Shown: piece after piece, positions 8,979-17,797 of the stretch
Numbering within the stretch: the first letter of the stretch is position 1
How the letters are laid out: every line of letters starts with the position of its first letter
NCBI RefSeq assembly: GCF_900116405.1
Contig: NZ_FPAQ01000001.1
Span: 144,293-208,292, forward strand
Direction: 5' to 3'
Source of the DNA: Halomonas saccharevitans
Lineage (GTDB): Bacteria > Pseudomonadota > Gammaproteobacteria > Pseudomonadales > Halomonadaceae
Length of the DNA: 64,000 bases
The notes under the pieces: generated by a model
Told to the model about the DNA's origin: nothing
What the model saw: only the letters and a program-made list of their open reading frames with translations
Databases searched by the model: none
Made by a program: the position numbers and the translations under genes

Positions 8979-9454
8979 TGCGTGTGCTCTTCGTCTGCCT
9001 AGGTAACATCTGCCGTTCGCCGACCGCCGAAGGGGTCTTCCGCGCCCATCTCGAGCAGGCCGGCCTGGCGTCGAGGGTCGAGGTCGATTCCTGCGGCATC
9101 GGGCCCTGGCACGTGGGCAAGGCACCGGATGCCCGTGCACGGGAAGCCGCCATGCAACGCGGGATCGACCTGTCCGATCTCAGGGCGCGACAGCTCGCCG
9201 TCGAGGACTTCGAGCGTTTCGACTACGTTCTCGCCATGGACCACGACAACCTCGCCGCCATCGAGGCGCAGCGCCCCGCGTCCAGCGAGGCGGTGGTCGC
9301 GCTGTTTCTCGCCTTCGCCGGCTGGCCCGAGCGCGCCGTGCCCGACCCCTACTTTGGCGATGAGGACGGTTTCGAGGCGGTGCTGGACCTGGTCGAGGCG
9401 GCCTCCCGGGGGCTGCTGGTCGATATCGCCTCGCGCCTGGAGGCCTCGCCTTGA
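8978..9454 (+). CDS. Low-molecular-weight protein tyrosine phosphatase
   Basis: A 158-residue LMW-PTP. The phosphate-binding loop CLGNICRS (Cys7, Arg13) is at the N-terminus, and the general acid aspartate is in VPDPYFG (Asp123). Members dephosphorylate tyrosine kinases of polysaccharide export or other phosphotyrosine proteins. Here it sits alone, without a BY-kinase, between kdsB and murB, overlapping both (one base and four bases). This position is common in Pseudomonas and relatives, and the physiological substrate is unknown. Catalytic residues look intact. Confidence 0.9.
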   Translation: MRVLFVCLGNICRSPTAEGVFRAHLEQAGLASRVEVDSCGIGPWHVGKAPDARAREAAMQRGIDLSDLRARQLAVEDFERFDYVLAMDHDNLAAIEAQRPASSEAVVALFLAFAGWPERAVPDPYFGDEDGFEAVLDLVEAASRGLLVDIASRLEASP

Positions 9455-10464
9455 GCCTGGCGCTCCACACCGATCACGCCCTGACCGATGCCAACACGCT
9501 CGGGCTGCCCTGCGTCGCCGAGCATCATGCGGCGCCGGCGACCCTGGCCGAGTTGCGCGAGGCGCTGGCCCTGGCGCAGCGGCACGACTGGCCGCTGACG
9601 GTGCTCGGCGGCGGCAGCAACCTCATCCTGCCCGAGCGACTCGAGGGGCTGGTGATCCAGCCGGCCATGGGGCAGTGGTGGCTGGAAGAGCAGGGCGACT
9701 CAGTGCTGGTGCATGCCGAGGCGGCGGTGGCGTGGCACGCGCTGGTGATGGCCCTGGCGCAGCGTGAGCTGTGGGGCGCCGAGAACCTGGCGCTGATTCC
9801 CGGCCACTGCGGGGCGGCGCCGATCCAGAACATCGGCGCCTACGGAGTCGAGCTGAGTGATCTTCTCGAGTCGGTGCATCTGGTGCATCTCGACGACGGC
9901 CGCGAGGCGGTGCTGTCGGCCGCCGACTGCGCCTTCGGCTATCGAGACAGCGTCTTCAAGGGCGCGCTGGAGGGCCGGGTGGTGATCACGCGGCTGGTAC
10001 TTCGCGTGTCGCGGACGCCGCGTCCACGGCTTGGCTATGGCGACCTGGCGAGCCGGCTAGATGCCGAGCCGACGGCGCTGGCGGTGGCCCAGGCGGTCTG
10101 CGCGATCCGGGGCGAGAAGCTTCCCGACCCGGCGACGCTCTGCAATGCCGGCAGCTTCTTCAAGAACCCGTTGGTCGATGGCGAGCGCGTCCGCCGACTG
10201 CTGGCCGAGCATCCCGCCATGCCGAACTTTCCCCAGCCCGATGGTCGCGTCAAGCTGGCGGCCGGCTGGCTGATCGATCGCTGCGGGCTGAAGGGGTGGC
10301 GCAGGGGCCATTTCGGCGTACATGACCGCCAGGCCCTGGTACTGGTGCACTTCGGGGGTGGCAGTGCCGACGAGCTGCTCGGCTTCGCCGGCGAAGTAGC
10401 TGCCCGGGTGCGGGAGCGCTTCGGCGTCAGCCTCGAACGTGAGCCTCGGTGGGCTGGAGTCTAG
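9451..10464 (+). CDS. murB: UDP-N-acetylenolpyruvoylglucosamine reductase
   Basis: FAD-dependent reduction of UDP-GlcNAc-enolpyruvate to UDP-MurNAc in peptidoglycan synthesis. The 337-residue protein shows the FAD/substrate motifs VLGGGSNLIL, GHCGAAPIQNIGAYGVEL, CAFGYRDSVFK and the catalytic region NAGSFFKNPLV, and RCGLKGWRRG near the end. Translation probably begins at TTG 9451, overlapping the previous stop as TTGA; the first residues match where the family begins and no downstream ATG would keep the FAD domain. It is the last gene of the envelope run. Confidence 0.92.
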   Translation: MSLALHTDHALTDANTLGLPCVAEHHAAPATLAELREALALAQRHDWPLTVLGGGSNLILPERLEGLVIQPAMGQWWLEEQGDSVLVHAEAAVAWHALVMALAQRELWGAENLALIPGHCGAAPIQNIGAYGVELSDLLESVHLVHLDDGREAVLSAADCAFGYRDSVFKGALEGRVVITRLVLRVSRTPRPRLGYGDLASRLDAEPTALAVAQAVCAIRGEKLPDPATLCNAGSFFKNPLVDGERVRRLLAEHPAMPNFPQPDGRVKLAAGWLIDRCGLKGWRRGHFGVHDRQALVLVHFGGGSADELLGFAGEVAARVRERFGVSLEREPRWAGV

Positions 10465-10518
10465 GGCCATAGACATGGGGCGGGAGATTCGCTCCACATC
10501 GAGCTGACCGTGACCCTA

Positions 10519-10558
10519 AACGACAACGCCCGCAGCCATGGCTGCGGGCGTTGTCGTT
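10519..10558. terminator. Perfect 40-nt palindrome between murB and rne (bidirectional terminator)
   Basis: Twenty bases (10519-10538) are followed directly by their exact reverse complement, centred on CCATGG. The RNA would form a stem of about 18 bp with a 4-nt loop. It lies between the convergent stops of murB (10464) and rne (10575). A short T-run (TTTAGGG) follows on the rne side only. Confidence 0.75.
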
Positions 10559-10574
10559 GGGGGCAGGGCAGGGA

Positions 10575-13500
10575 TCAGCCCTGCTTGCCCTCCTGAGCCT
10601 TGGCCTCCTGCTCGCGGCGGCGGATCTCGCGCGGATCGTTGTGCGCGCGACGTCCCCGACGACGAGAGGCCTTGGCGTCGGCCTGAGGCTCGTCTTTCAC
10701 CTCGGCAGGCTTGGATTCACCCGGCTGCTCGACCTTCTCCTCGACCTTGGTCTCTGTCGGCTTCGGCTCGGGCTTCGCTTCGGTCTTGGGCTCGGCTTTC
10801 GGCTCAGCCTTGGACTCGGTGGGCTTAGGTTCGGGCTTGGCTTCGGCCTTCTCGTCAGCCTTGTCCTCGGCCTTAGGCTCAGTCTTGGCTTCGGCAGCTT
10901 TCGGCTCGGCGGGCTTTGACGCGTCCGGCTGTTCGCCCTTGGTCTCGACCTTCTCGTCGGTCTTGTCCTTGGCTTTCGGCTCGGGCTTGGCCTCGGCTTT
11001 CGGCTCGGGCTTGGCTTCGGCCTTATCGTCAGCCTTGGCCTTCGGCTCAGTCCTGGCTTCGGCGGCTTTCGGCTCGGCGGGCTTTGACGCGTCCGGCTGT
11101 TCGCCCTTGGCCTCGACCGTTTCGTCGGACTTGGCTTCGATCGGCTTAGGCTCGGGCTTGGAGTCGGCCTTGGGCTCGACCTTCTCGCCTGTCTTGGCCT
11201 CGGTCGGCTGCTGCTCGGCCTTGGCCGGTGCATCGCCCTTGGCCTCTGTCGCTACCGGTTCGGCCTTGGGCGCCTCGGCGGCCTCGGCCTGCAGGCGCTG
11301 CTGCTCGGCTTCTGCCTTGGGATTGATGGCGTGCTTGCGGGTGCGGCTTCGCGGGTTGTTGCGGGACCGCTTCGGCTTGCCATCATCGACCGGCTCGCTG
11401 GCCGCCGGCGTCTCGGCGCGTTTCTCGCTCGGCTTGTCGGCTACCTTCTCGGCCGGCTTGTCGCTCGGCTTCTGGCGGCGTGCGTCATCGCGGGGCTTCT
11501 CCTCGCGGCTCTTGTCGTCGCGCGGCTTGTCATCGCGGGGCTTGTCGTCACGGCCCTTGGGCGCTTCCTGCTGGCGCGGTGCCTGGCGGTTGTCGTCCTG
11601 GCGTCCACGTCCACGGCCGCCACGGTTGCCGCGTCCCTCGTTGGCGGTGGACTTGCCCTCATCGCGCCCGCCCTCCTGGCGAGCGGTGCCGCGACGATCG
11701 TCATTGCGCTGCCGGCGCTGGCGGCCGCCGCGGCTGCCGCGATCGTCGTCACGCGCGGCGGGCTTGCGCGCCGTCTGGTCGCTGGCGGTCGATGACTCGC
11801 TGCGGCGAGCGGCGGGTTTCTTCTCCTGCTCGGTGGGCGCTTCGTCGCCGCCGAGCAGCTTGGCCAGTCCCTTGACCAGGCGTCCCAGGACGCCGCCCTC
11901 GGGCTCGGCGGCCGGCCGCGCGCTCGGCGCCTTGGCCGCCGGTGCCTTGGCGCTGGAGGCCTTGGGCGCGCTGGGCTTGCTGGCGGCCGGGGCCTTGGCG
12001 GCGGGTGCCGGTGCCTCGGCCTCCTCCTTCTGCAGGGAGGCGGGGGCCGGCTCGTGGTGGATCACCGTCTTGACCGCGGCCTCGGCGCGCTGTATCGGCT
12101 TGCCGAAGGCGGCCTCAGGCTCCTTGCCCACTTCGCTCTCGGTGGAGAGCTCATGGCTGGAGAGGTTGGCGGTGCCTTCCTCGTCCACGTGGTCGTCGCG
12201 CAGGCGCTGCACGTCGTAGTGGGGCGTATCCATGTCGGGATTGGGCAGCATCACCACCCGCACGTCTTGGCGACGCTCGATCTCGGCCAGGACGCTGCGC
12301 TTCTCGTTGAGCAGGTAGGTGGCCACCGGCACCGGCAGGATCGCGCGGATCTGGGCGCTGCGCTCTTTCATGGCCTCTTCCTCGATCAGACGCATGATCG
12401 AGAGCGAGATGGAGCGCACGTCACGGATGGTGCCCTGGCCGTCGCAGCGCGGGCAGACCACGCCGCTGGTTTCGCCGAGCGACGGGCGAAGGCGCTGGCG
12501 AGACATCTCCATCAGGCCGAAGCGCGAGATGCGGCCGATCTGCACTCGCGCGCGGTCGAGCTTCAGCGCGTCGCGCATGCGGTTCTCGACCTCACGCTGG
12601 TTGCGTGCCGGGCTCATGTCGATGAAGTCGATCACCACCAGGCCGCCGATGTCGCGCAGGCGCAGCTGGCGGGCGATCTCGTCGGCCGCCTCGCTGTTGG
12701 TCTGCAGGGCGGTCTCTTCGATGTCGCTGCCCCGGGTGGCGCGCGCCGAGTTGATGTCGATGGAGACCAGCGCCTCGGTGTGGTCGATGACGATGGAGCC
12801 GCCGGACGGCAGCTTGACCTCGCGCTCGTAGGCGGTCTCGATCTGCGACTCGATCTGGAAGCGCGAGAAGAGCGGGACCTCGTCGACGTAGAGCTTGATC
12901 TTCTGCTGGTAGGAGGGCATCACCTGGCGGATGAAGGCCAGCGCCTCCTGGTGGACCTCTTCGCTGTCGATCAGTACCTCGCCGATGTCCTGGCGCAGGT
13001 AGTCGCGCATGGCGCGGATGATGACGTTGGACTCGCGGTAGATCAGGAAGGGGGCCGCGCGCTTGCCGGCCTCCTCGGTGATCGATTCCCACACCTGGAT
13101 GAGATAGTCGAGGTCCCACTGCAGCTCCTCGGGGGAGCGACCAATGCCGGCGGTGCGCACGATCATGCCCATCTTGTCGGGCACGGTCAGCTGGCCCATG
13201 GCCTCCTTGAGCTGGCTGCGCTCCTCGCCCTCGATGCGCCGCGAGATGCCGCCGGCCCGCGGGTTGTTGGGCATCAGCACCAGGAAGCGGCCGGCCAGGC
13301 TGATAAAGGTGGTCAGCGCTGCGCCCTTGTTGCCACGCTCCTCCTTGTCGACCTGGACGATGACTTCCTGACCTTCCTTGAGCACTTCCTTGATGCTGGG
13401 GCGCCCGGAGGGCTCCTTCAGGAAGTAGTCGCGGGAGACCTCCTTGAGGGGCAGGAAGCCGTGGCGGTCGGCACCGAAGTCGACGAAGGCGGCTTCGAGG

Positions 13501-13655
13501 GAGGGTTCGACGCGGGTGATCTTGCCGCGGTAGATATTGGCTTTCTTCTGTTCCCGGGCACCGGATTCGATGTCCAGATCGTAGAGGCGTTGTCCATCGA
13601 CCAGCGCGACGCGCAGCTCTTCCGGCTGGGTCGCATTGATGAGCATCCGTTTCAT
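10575..13655 (-). CDS. rne: Ribonuclease E
   Basis: Endoribonuclease that starts mRNA decay and matures rRNA and tRNA; scaffold of the degradosome. The 1026-residue protein has an S1 domain (about 35-120), catalytic aspartates in [15 protein letters not shown] (Asp300) and VIDFIDM (Asp343), and the Zn-link CPRCDGQG (Cys401, Cys404). After about residue 520 the sequence is low-complexity: an Ala/Pro/Lys linker, an arginine/glycine-rich RNA-binding stretch with repeated RDDKP (about 650-760), and a Lys/Glu/Pro/Ala tail containing a tandem repeat. The ATG at 13655 is preceded by GTGAGACGAC. A long leader and a good promoter lie upstream. Confidence 0.97.
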   Translation of the reverse strand: MKRMLINATQPEELRVALVDGQRLYDLDIESGAREQKKANIYRGKITRVEPSLEAAFVDFGADRHGFLPLKEVSRDYFLKEPSGRPSIKEVLKEGQEVIVQVDKEERGNKGAALTTFISLAGRFLVLMPNNPRAGGISRRIEGEERSQLKEAMGQLTVPDKMGMIVRTAGIGRSPEELQWDLDYLIQVWESITEEAGKRAAPFLIYRESNVIIRAMRDYLRQDIGEVLIDSEEVHQEALAFIRQVMPSYQQKIKLYVDEVPLFSRFQIESQIETAYEREVKLPSGGSIVIDHTEALVSIDINSARATRGSDIEETALQTNSEAADEIARQLRLRDIGGLVVIDFIDMSPARNQREVENRMRDALKLDRARVQIGRISRFGLMEMSRQRLRPSLGETSGVVCPRCDGQGTIRDVRSISLSIMRLIEEEAMKERSAQIRAILPVPVATYLLNEKRSVLAEIERRQDVRVVMLPNPDMDTPHYDVQRLRDDHVDEEGTANLSSHELSTESEVGKEPEAAFGKPIQRAEAAVKTVIHHEPAPASLQKEEAEAPAPAAKAPAASKPSAPKASSAKAPAAKAPSARPAAEPEGGVLGRLVKGLAKLLGGDEAPTEQEKKPAARRSESSTASDQTARKPAARDDDRGSRGGRQRRQRNDDRRGTARQEGGRDEGKSTANEGRGNRGGRGRGRQDDNRQAPRQQEAPKGRDDKPRDDKPRDDKSREEKPRDDARRQKPSDKPAEKVADKPSEKRAETPAASEPVDDGKPKRSRNNPRSRTRKHAINPKAEAEQQRLQAEAAEAPKAEPVATEAKGDAPAKAEQQPTEAKTGEKVEPKADSKPEPKPIEAKSDETVEAKGEQPDASKPAEPKAAEARTEPKAKADDKAEAKPEPKAEAKPEPKAKDKTDEKVETKGEQPDASKPAEPKAAEAKTEPKAEDKADEKAEAKPEPKPTESKAEPKAEPKTEAKPEPKPTETKVEEKVEQPGESKPAEVKDEPQADAKASRRRGRRAHNDPREIRRREQEAKAQEGKQG
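10876..11118 (-). repeat. Tandem duplication in the rne scaffold tail (period 168 bp)
   Basis: A block of about 75 bases at 10876-10950 recurs at 11044-11118 with a few substitutions. It encodes [18 protein letters not shown] in both copies. The spacing is 168 bp, exactly 56 codons, so the frame is kept. A third, diverged copy ([15 protein letters not shown]) follows near the C-terminus. Short EAKPEPKA units lie between. Repeat number may vary between strains. Confidence 0.8.
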
Positions 13656-14117
13656 GTCGTCTCACAAATATGGACGTGCCGGATGGTGGTCAACGACGGA
13701 GGCGAACCGCTGGCTGCAGCGTGCCTGTGCTCAGCGCATGTCGCGGATGCGGTATAGCGCCCGGCCGCCCCGGAGCATCCTTGCACGATGGATCCGACGC
13801 GGCATGATCATGTTGAGTACGGGGCGGTGGCAGGACATGTCACGGTGGGACATCGCCCATCCGGTTCTGCGGTCACCGCCAACACCTGGCATTCATCGAT
13901 TCGCCAACGCCGGCCTCCGGCACGTTGTTGTACGTATCCCGTGGTCTCCGGTCATGCCTCAGCGGGCGCGATCGGAGCCGGGCGTGGCGTAGTATCGTTT
14001 GCTTGTCGGCGGCGGGACCTCGGATTGGCGAGGATCTTCGCGGCCCGATCTTTTCGCCTCGGCCTGCGTGTCTGTCGTGCAGGCGCTCTAGCGGGTCGTC
14101 ACGACCCATTGAGGCGA
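13656..14117 (-). promoter_or_regulatory. Long 5' leader of rne (about 460 nt), no gene seen
   Basis: No convincing gene lies in 13656-14219 on either strand. If transcription starts from the promoter at 14124-14152, rne mRNA carries a leader of about 460 nt. Near its 5' end are two hairpins: GGGTCGT/ACGACCC (14093-14107) and GCCTGC/GCAGGC with an 11-nt loop (14062-14084). In E. coli, RNase E controls its own synthesis through a 361-nt leader with hairpins; a similar role here is an inference. Confidence 0.55.
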
Positions 14118-14123
14118 GTCGGC

Positions 14124-14152
14124 AATATACCAGTAACGGGGGTGGCCAGCAA
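14124..14152 (-). promoter_or_regulatory. Sigma-70-type promoter for rne
   Basis: On the minus strand: -35 TTGCTG (14152-14147), a 17-nt spacer, -10 TATATT (14129-14124) preceded by TGG, which gives an extended -10. The start of transcription would be near 14117. It overlaps the upstream region of the divergent rluC. Confidence 0.65.
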
Positions 14153-14184
14153 TTGGCGCAGGATGGTGCACACTGCGTTAGAAT
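14153..14184 (+). promoter_or_regulatory. Possible promoter for rluC
   Basis: A -10 TAGAAT (14179-14184) lies about 35 bases before the rluC ATG. TTGGCG (14153-14158) could be the -35 but the 20-nt spacer is long. It would start back to back with the rne promoter. Confidence 0.35.
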
Positions 14185-14219
14185 GCGCCTTTCGAGCGGT
14201 TTTTCAGTGGAGTGGCGGC

Positions 14220-15167
14220 ATGGCCGAAGGGCGCGACGTGCAGTGGGTGGAAGTGACCGAGGGTCAGGTCGGCCAGCGGGTCGACAACTTCCTGTTGACG
14301 CGCATGAAGGGGGCGCCGCGAGCGCTGATCTATCGCATCGTGCGCAAGGGCGAGGTGCGGGTGAACAAGAAGCGGGTCAAGGCGGATACGCGCTTGGCGC
14401 TGGGCGACCTGGTGCGCATCCCGCCGCTGCGTCTCGCGCCACGCGAGGCGGTGCGCGAGGTCAGCGACAACCTGCGTAACCTGCTGGCCGGCAGCGTGCT
14501 GGTGGAAGGGCGCGATTGGCTGGTGATCAACAAGCCCTCGGGGCTGGCCGTGCACGGCGGCAGCGGGGTCAAGATCGGCCTGATCGAGGCGCTGCGCCAG
14601 GTGCGCGAGGATCTCGACTTCCTGGAGCTGGTGCACCGCCTGGATCGTGATACCTCCGGCTGCCTGCTGCTGGCCAAGTCACGTCCGGCGCTGCTGGCGC
14701 TCAACGAGTCGCTCAAGCAGCACCGCATGGACAAGCAGTACCTGGCCCTGGTGGCGGGTCGCTGGCCGGCGCGTCGCGACTTCGTCAGCGCCAGGCTCGA
14801 CCGCTTCGAGCTCGGCAATGGCGAGCGGCGGGTGCGGGTCGACTCGGCCGGCAAGGTGGCCCGCACCCGCTTCGCGGTGCGCGAGACCTTCGATCGAGTC
14901 ACGCTGATCGAGGCCGAGCCGGTCACCGGACGGACGCACCAGATTCGCGTACATGCCGCCCATGCCGGGCATCCGCTGCTCGGCGACGACAAGTACGGCA
15001 GCCGCGAGAGCCAGCGCCTGGCGTCGGGTCTCGGCATCTCGCGGCTCTTCCTGCATGCCGCCTCGCTGACCTTTCCCGAACCCACCAGCGGTCGCCCCGT
15101 GCAGATCAAGGCACCGCTGCCCGACGAGCTTGAGGCGGCGCTCTCCCGAGCGCGCCAATCTCGCTGA
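14220..15167 (+). CDS. rluC: 23S rRNA pseudouridine synthase RluC
   Basis: Converts uridines 955, 2504 and 2580 (E. coli numbering) of 23S rRNA to pseudouridine. The 315-residue protein has an N-terminal S4 RNA-binding domain (about 17-75), then the RluA-family catalytic motif HRLDRDTSGCLLLAKS with Asp142, and GRTHQIRVHAAH. The ATG at 14220 gives the expected family start; earlier in-frame codons lie in the rne leader. The divergent rne/rluC arrangement is the same as in E. coli, which supports RluC over other RluA-family members. A HAD gene follows 11 bases later. Confidence 0.93.
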   Translation: MAEGRDVQWVEVTEGQVGQRVDNFLLTRMKGAPRALIYRIVRKGEVRVNKKRVKADTRLALGDLVRIPPLRLAPREAVREVSDNLRNLLAGSVLVEGRDWLVINKPSGLAVHGGSGVKIGLIEALRQVREDLDFLELVHRLDRDTSGCLLLAKSRPALLALNESLKQHRMDKQYLALVAGRWPARRDFVSARLDRFELGNGERRVRVDSAGKVARTRFAVRETFDRVTLIEAEPVTGRTHQIRVHAAHAGHPLLGDDKYGSRESQRLASGLGISRLFLHAASLTFPEPTSGRPVQIKAPLPDELEAALSRARQSR

Positions 15168-15178
15168 CAGGAGATCTC

Positions 15179-15829
15179 ATGCGTTATCGACTGGCCATCT
15201 TCGACTGGGATGGCACTCTGATGGACTCCATCGCCCGTATCGTCTCCTGCATGCAGGCGGCCTCCCGGGATGCAGGCCTGGGTGAGCTCGAGGCGGGCGC
15301 GGTGCGCAACATCATCGGTCTCGGCCTGCCCGAGGCCATCGCCACGCTCTGCCCCGGGATCGATGCCGAGCGGGCCGAGCGGCTCAGGGCCCGCTACGCC
15401 TACCATTTCGTCGAGGGAGACGTCACGCCGATGCGCTTCTATCCGGGCGTCGAGGCGGGACTCGCCCGGCTGCGCGGACGGGAGGGGCAGCAGCTGGCCG
15501 TGGCTACCGGCAAGAGCCGACGCGGCCTGGATCGCATCTTCCGCGAGAGCGGCAGCGGCGGCTGGTTTCACGGCAGTCGCACCGCCGACGAGACCCTCTC
15601 CAAGCCGCATCCGCGCATGCTCGAGGAGCTCCTCGTCGAGCTCGGCGTCGATGTCGACGAGGCGGTGATGATCGGTGACACGGAATACGACCTGGAGATG
15701 GCCAGGGCGCTGGGCATGGATCGCATCGCGGTGACCTGGGGCGTGCATGCCCCGGACCGGCTGGCCGTCAGTCGCCCGGTGCTCACCGCCGAGACGGTGC
15801 CTGAACTCTTCGACTGGCTTCACGGCTAG
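15179..15829 (+). CDS. HAD-superfamily phosphatase (phosphoglycolate phosphatase-like)
   Basis: A 216-residue HAD subfamily IA hydrolase. Motif I is FDWDGTLMDS (Asp9 nucleophile, Asp11), the motif II threonine is in AVATGKSRRG, and motifs III/IV are SKPHPRML and MIGDTEYDLEMA. It resembles Gph but the substrate cannot be told from sequence; members act on small phosphorylated metabolites. AGGAGA precedes the ATG. It lies between rluC and sppA, an arrangement also known from pseudomonads, and is probably cotranscribed with both. Confidence 0.85.
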   Translation: MRYRLAIFDWDGTLMDSIARIVSCMQAASRDAGLGELEAGAVRNIIGLGLPEAIATLCPGIDAERAERLRARYAYHFVEGDVTPMRFYPGVEAGLARLRGREGQQLAVATGKSRRGLDRIFRESGSGGWFHGSRTADETLSKPHPRMLEELLVELGVDVDEAVMIGDTEYDLEMARALGMDRIAVTWGVHAPDRLAVSRPVLTAETVPELFDWLHG

Positions 15830-15895
15830 CTCTTTCATTTTCAGGTCCGCCACGACCCGCCCGACAACGATCAGCCCACCAGGGGAAGGATTACC

Positions 15896-16993
15896 ATGAG
15901 CGACGACGACAAGCGGGATGACCGCTGGACGACGGGCCCTGAGCTGACGCCCGAGCAGGCGCGCCAGGCGCGTGAGGGCTCGCCGGCCGATGCCGCGGTG
16001 GCCGATGTCGAGCCGTCCGGCGACGAGGATGCCGAGACGCTGCGCGAACGCCAGCGCCTGGCTCAGCTGGCGATGATGGATCGCTGGATCGACGGTGTGC
16101 TGGTCGAGCAGCGCCGCTCGCGGCGCTGGAAGCTGTTTTTCCGCTTCTTCTTCGCGCTGCTGATCCTGGCCTCGCTCGCCACCACCTTCTATGGGCTCTT
16201 CGTGGCGCCGGGGGCAGCGGCACCTGCCGGGCGACACCTGGGCGTCGTCGAGGTCAAGGGCGTGATCGACAGCGAGTCGCCGGCCAGTGCCCAGCGCGTC
16301 ATCGAGGGGCTCGAGCGAGCCTGGAGGGCCGAGCAGGCCGAGGCGGTGGTGCTGCATGTCAACAGTCCCGGCGGCAGTCCGGTGCAGTCCCAGCGCATCT
16401 TCGATGCGGTGATGCGGCTGCGCGAGGAGGGCAACAAGCCGATCGTCGCGGTGGTCGAGGACATCGGCGCCAGCGGCGCCTACTATGTGGCGGCCGCGGC
16501 CGACGAGATTGTCGCCGCTCCGGCGAGCCTGGTGGGCTCGATCGGGGTGATCCATGCCGGCTTCGGCTTCGAGGAGGCCATCGAGCGTCTCGGGGTCGAG
16601 CGTCGTGTCTTCACCGCCGGGGAGAACAAGGCCTTCCTCGATCCCTTCTCCACCGTCGCCGAGGCGCAGCGTGACTTCTGGCAGGAGGTGCTGGCGACGA
16701 CTCACCAGCAGTTCATCGACGACGTTCGCGCCGGGCGCGGCGACCGCCTGGCCGATGACGAGCGGCTGTTCAGCGGGCTGATCTGGACGGGTGAGCAGGC
16801 CCAGGCGCTCGGCCTGGTGGATGAGCTGGGGAGCCTGGATACCCTGGCGCGCCGCTTCGAGGGTGCGCGGCTGCAGGACTACACGCCGCGCCTGGATCCG
16901 TTCGAGCGGATCTCCCGGCAGTTCGGCCGAGTCGCCGCCGAGTGGGTGGGGCTCCCGCAGGCCGAGACGCCGGTGCGCTACCAGCTGCCGTAA
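15896..16993 (+). CDS. sppA: Signal peptide peptidase, S49 family (SppA)
   Basis: Inner-membrane serine/lysine protease that degrades cleaved signal peptides in the membrane. The 365-residue protein has an acidic cytoplasmic N-terminus of about 75 residues, one membrane helix (about 80-103), and a periplasmic S49 domain with VNSPGGSP, the nucleophile Ser193 in GASGAYY and the general base Lys245 in ENKAFLDPF. It is the short single-domain form rather than the 67-kDa E. coli form. AGGGGAAGG precedes the ATG. A hairpin with a T-run follows, ending the rluC-HAD-sppA unit. Confidence 0.92.
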   Translation: MSDDDKRDDRWTTGPELTPEQARQAREGSPADAAVADVEPSGDEDAETLRERQRLAQLAMMDRWIDGVLVEQRRSRRWKLFFRFFFALLILASLATTFYGLFVAPGAAAPAGRHLGVVEVKGVIDSESPASAQRVIEGLERAWRAEQAEAVVLHVNSPGGSPVQSQRIFDAVMRLREEGNKPIVAVVEDIGASGAYYVAAAADEIVAAPASLVGSIGVIHAGFGFEEAIERLGVERRVFTAGENKAFLDPFSTVAEAQRDFWQEVLATTHQQFIDDVRAGRGDRLADDERLFSGLIWTGEQAQALGLVDELGSLDTLARRFEGARLQDYTPRLDPFERISRQFGRVAAEWVGLPQAETPVRYQLP

Positions 16994-17006
16994 GCGACGC
17001 TCGATG

Positions 17007-17053
17007 CCCCGCGCCGTCGGGGAGGGGCTCTTCTCAGGCGCGGGGTGCTTTTG
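17007..17053 (+). terminator. Terminator after sppA
   Basis: Arms CCCCGCGCC (17007-17015) and GGCGCGGGG (17037-17045) enclose a 21-nt loop, and TGCTTTTGCC follows. It lies between sppA and the convergent maf. Confidence 0.5.
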
Positions 17054-17086
17054 CCGATCGCGGGAGCTTCTGTCGGTCGCTGGGTG

Positions 17087-17668
17087 TCAGTCCAGCGGGT
17101 CGAGCCCTGCCTCGCGAAGCATCGCACAGAGTCGGATCAGCGGCAGGCCGATCAGGGTGTTGGGGTCTTCGCCCTCGAGGCGTTCGAACAGCGTGATGCC
17201 CAGGCCCTCCATGCGAAAGCTGCCGGCACTGTCCAGCGGCTGCTCCCGGGCGACGTAAGTCGCGATCTCCCGCTCGTCGAGTCGACGAAACACCACGTCA
17301 TACGTCTCGTGACAGACGCTATGCCGGCCGCGCCCGGTATCGATCAGCGCCAGGCCGGTGACAAAGCGCACTCGTTGGCCGGAGAAGCGCGCCAGCTGGG
17401 CGCGTGCCGTGGTCTCGTCACCGGGCTTGCCGAGGATCTCGCCCTCGAACAGCGCCACCTGGTCGGAGCCGATGATCAGGTGGTCAGGGTGGCTCGCCGC
17501 TAACCGCTCGGCCTTGGCCAGCGCCAGGCGATGCACCAGCGCTTCGGGCGTTTCGCCCGGACGCGGCGTCTCGTCGATATCGGGGCTCTCCCAGGCATAG
17601 GGGAGGGCAAGGCGGTCGAGCAGCTGGCGGCGCCAGCGAGAGCCGGAGGCAAGGACCAGGCGGGGCAT
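17087..17668 (-). CDS. maf: Maf-family nucleotide pyrophosphatase (YceF type)
   Basis: A 193-residue Maf protein. It has the N-terminal ASGSRWRRQLL motif, ESPDIDETPRPGE, and IGSDQVALFEGEILGKPG, characteristic of the YceF subfamily, which hydrolyses 7-methyl-GTP and related non-canonical nucleotides to monophosphates. The ATG at 17668 matches the family start. It is divergent from yceD, the arrangement seen in E. coli (yceF/yceD), which supports the subfamily call. Confidence 0.9.
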   Translation of the reverse strand: MPRLVLASGSRWRRQLLDRLALPYAWESPDIDETPRPGETPEALVHRLALAKAERLAASHPDHLIIGSDQVALFEGEILGKPGDETTARAQLARFSGQRVRFVTGLALIDTGRGRHSVCHETYDVVFRRLDEREIATYVAREQPLDSAGSFRMEGLGITLFERLEGEDPNTLIGLPLIRLCAMLREAGLDPLD

Positions 17669-17759
17669 GAAGGCTTCCTCTGCGGTGGGGCGAATGGGCG
17701 AGACGCATGATGACGACTCAGGCGTCGCGCAGCCATTCTAACCCGGGGTGATGGCGGCT

Positions 17760-17788
17760 TTGACAGGGGGGAGGGGAGTGCCTATCAT
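17760..17788 (+). promoter_or_regulatory. Near-consensus sigma-70 promoter for yceD-rpmF-plsX
   Basis: A perfect -35 TTGACA (17760-17765), a 17-nt spacer and -10 TATCAT (17783-17788). The expected start of transcription is about 17795, only 2-4 bases before the yceD ATG at 17798, so the message would have almost no leader. Confidence 0.75.
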
Positions 17789-17797
17789 TGCGCGCCT

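Noticed and set aside
10711-12219. A 502-codon open frame on the plus strand opposite rne
   Set aside because: It is antisense to the repeat-rich RNase E tail; serine/alanine/leucine runs mirror the Lys/Glu/Ala codons of the real gene and no family resemblance or ribosome site supports it.
13788-14219. N-terminal extension of rluC from an earlier in-frame start
   Set aside because: It would run through the rne leader and promoter; RluC homologues begin at the ATG 14220.
14330-16705. A 791-codon open frame on the minus strand across rluC, the HAD gene and sppA
   Set aside because: It covers three well-recognised genes on the other strand; long antisense frames are expected in GC-rich DNA with strong third-position bias.
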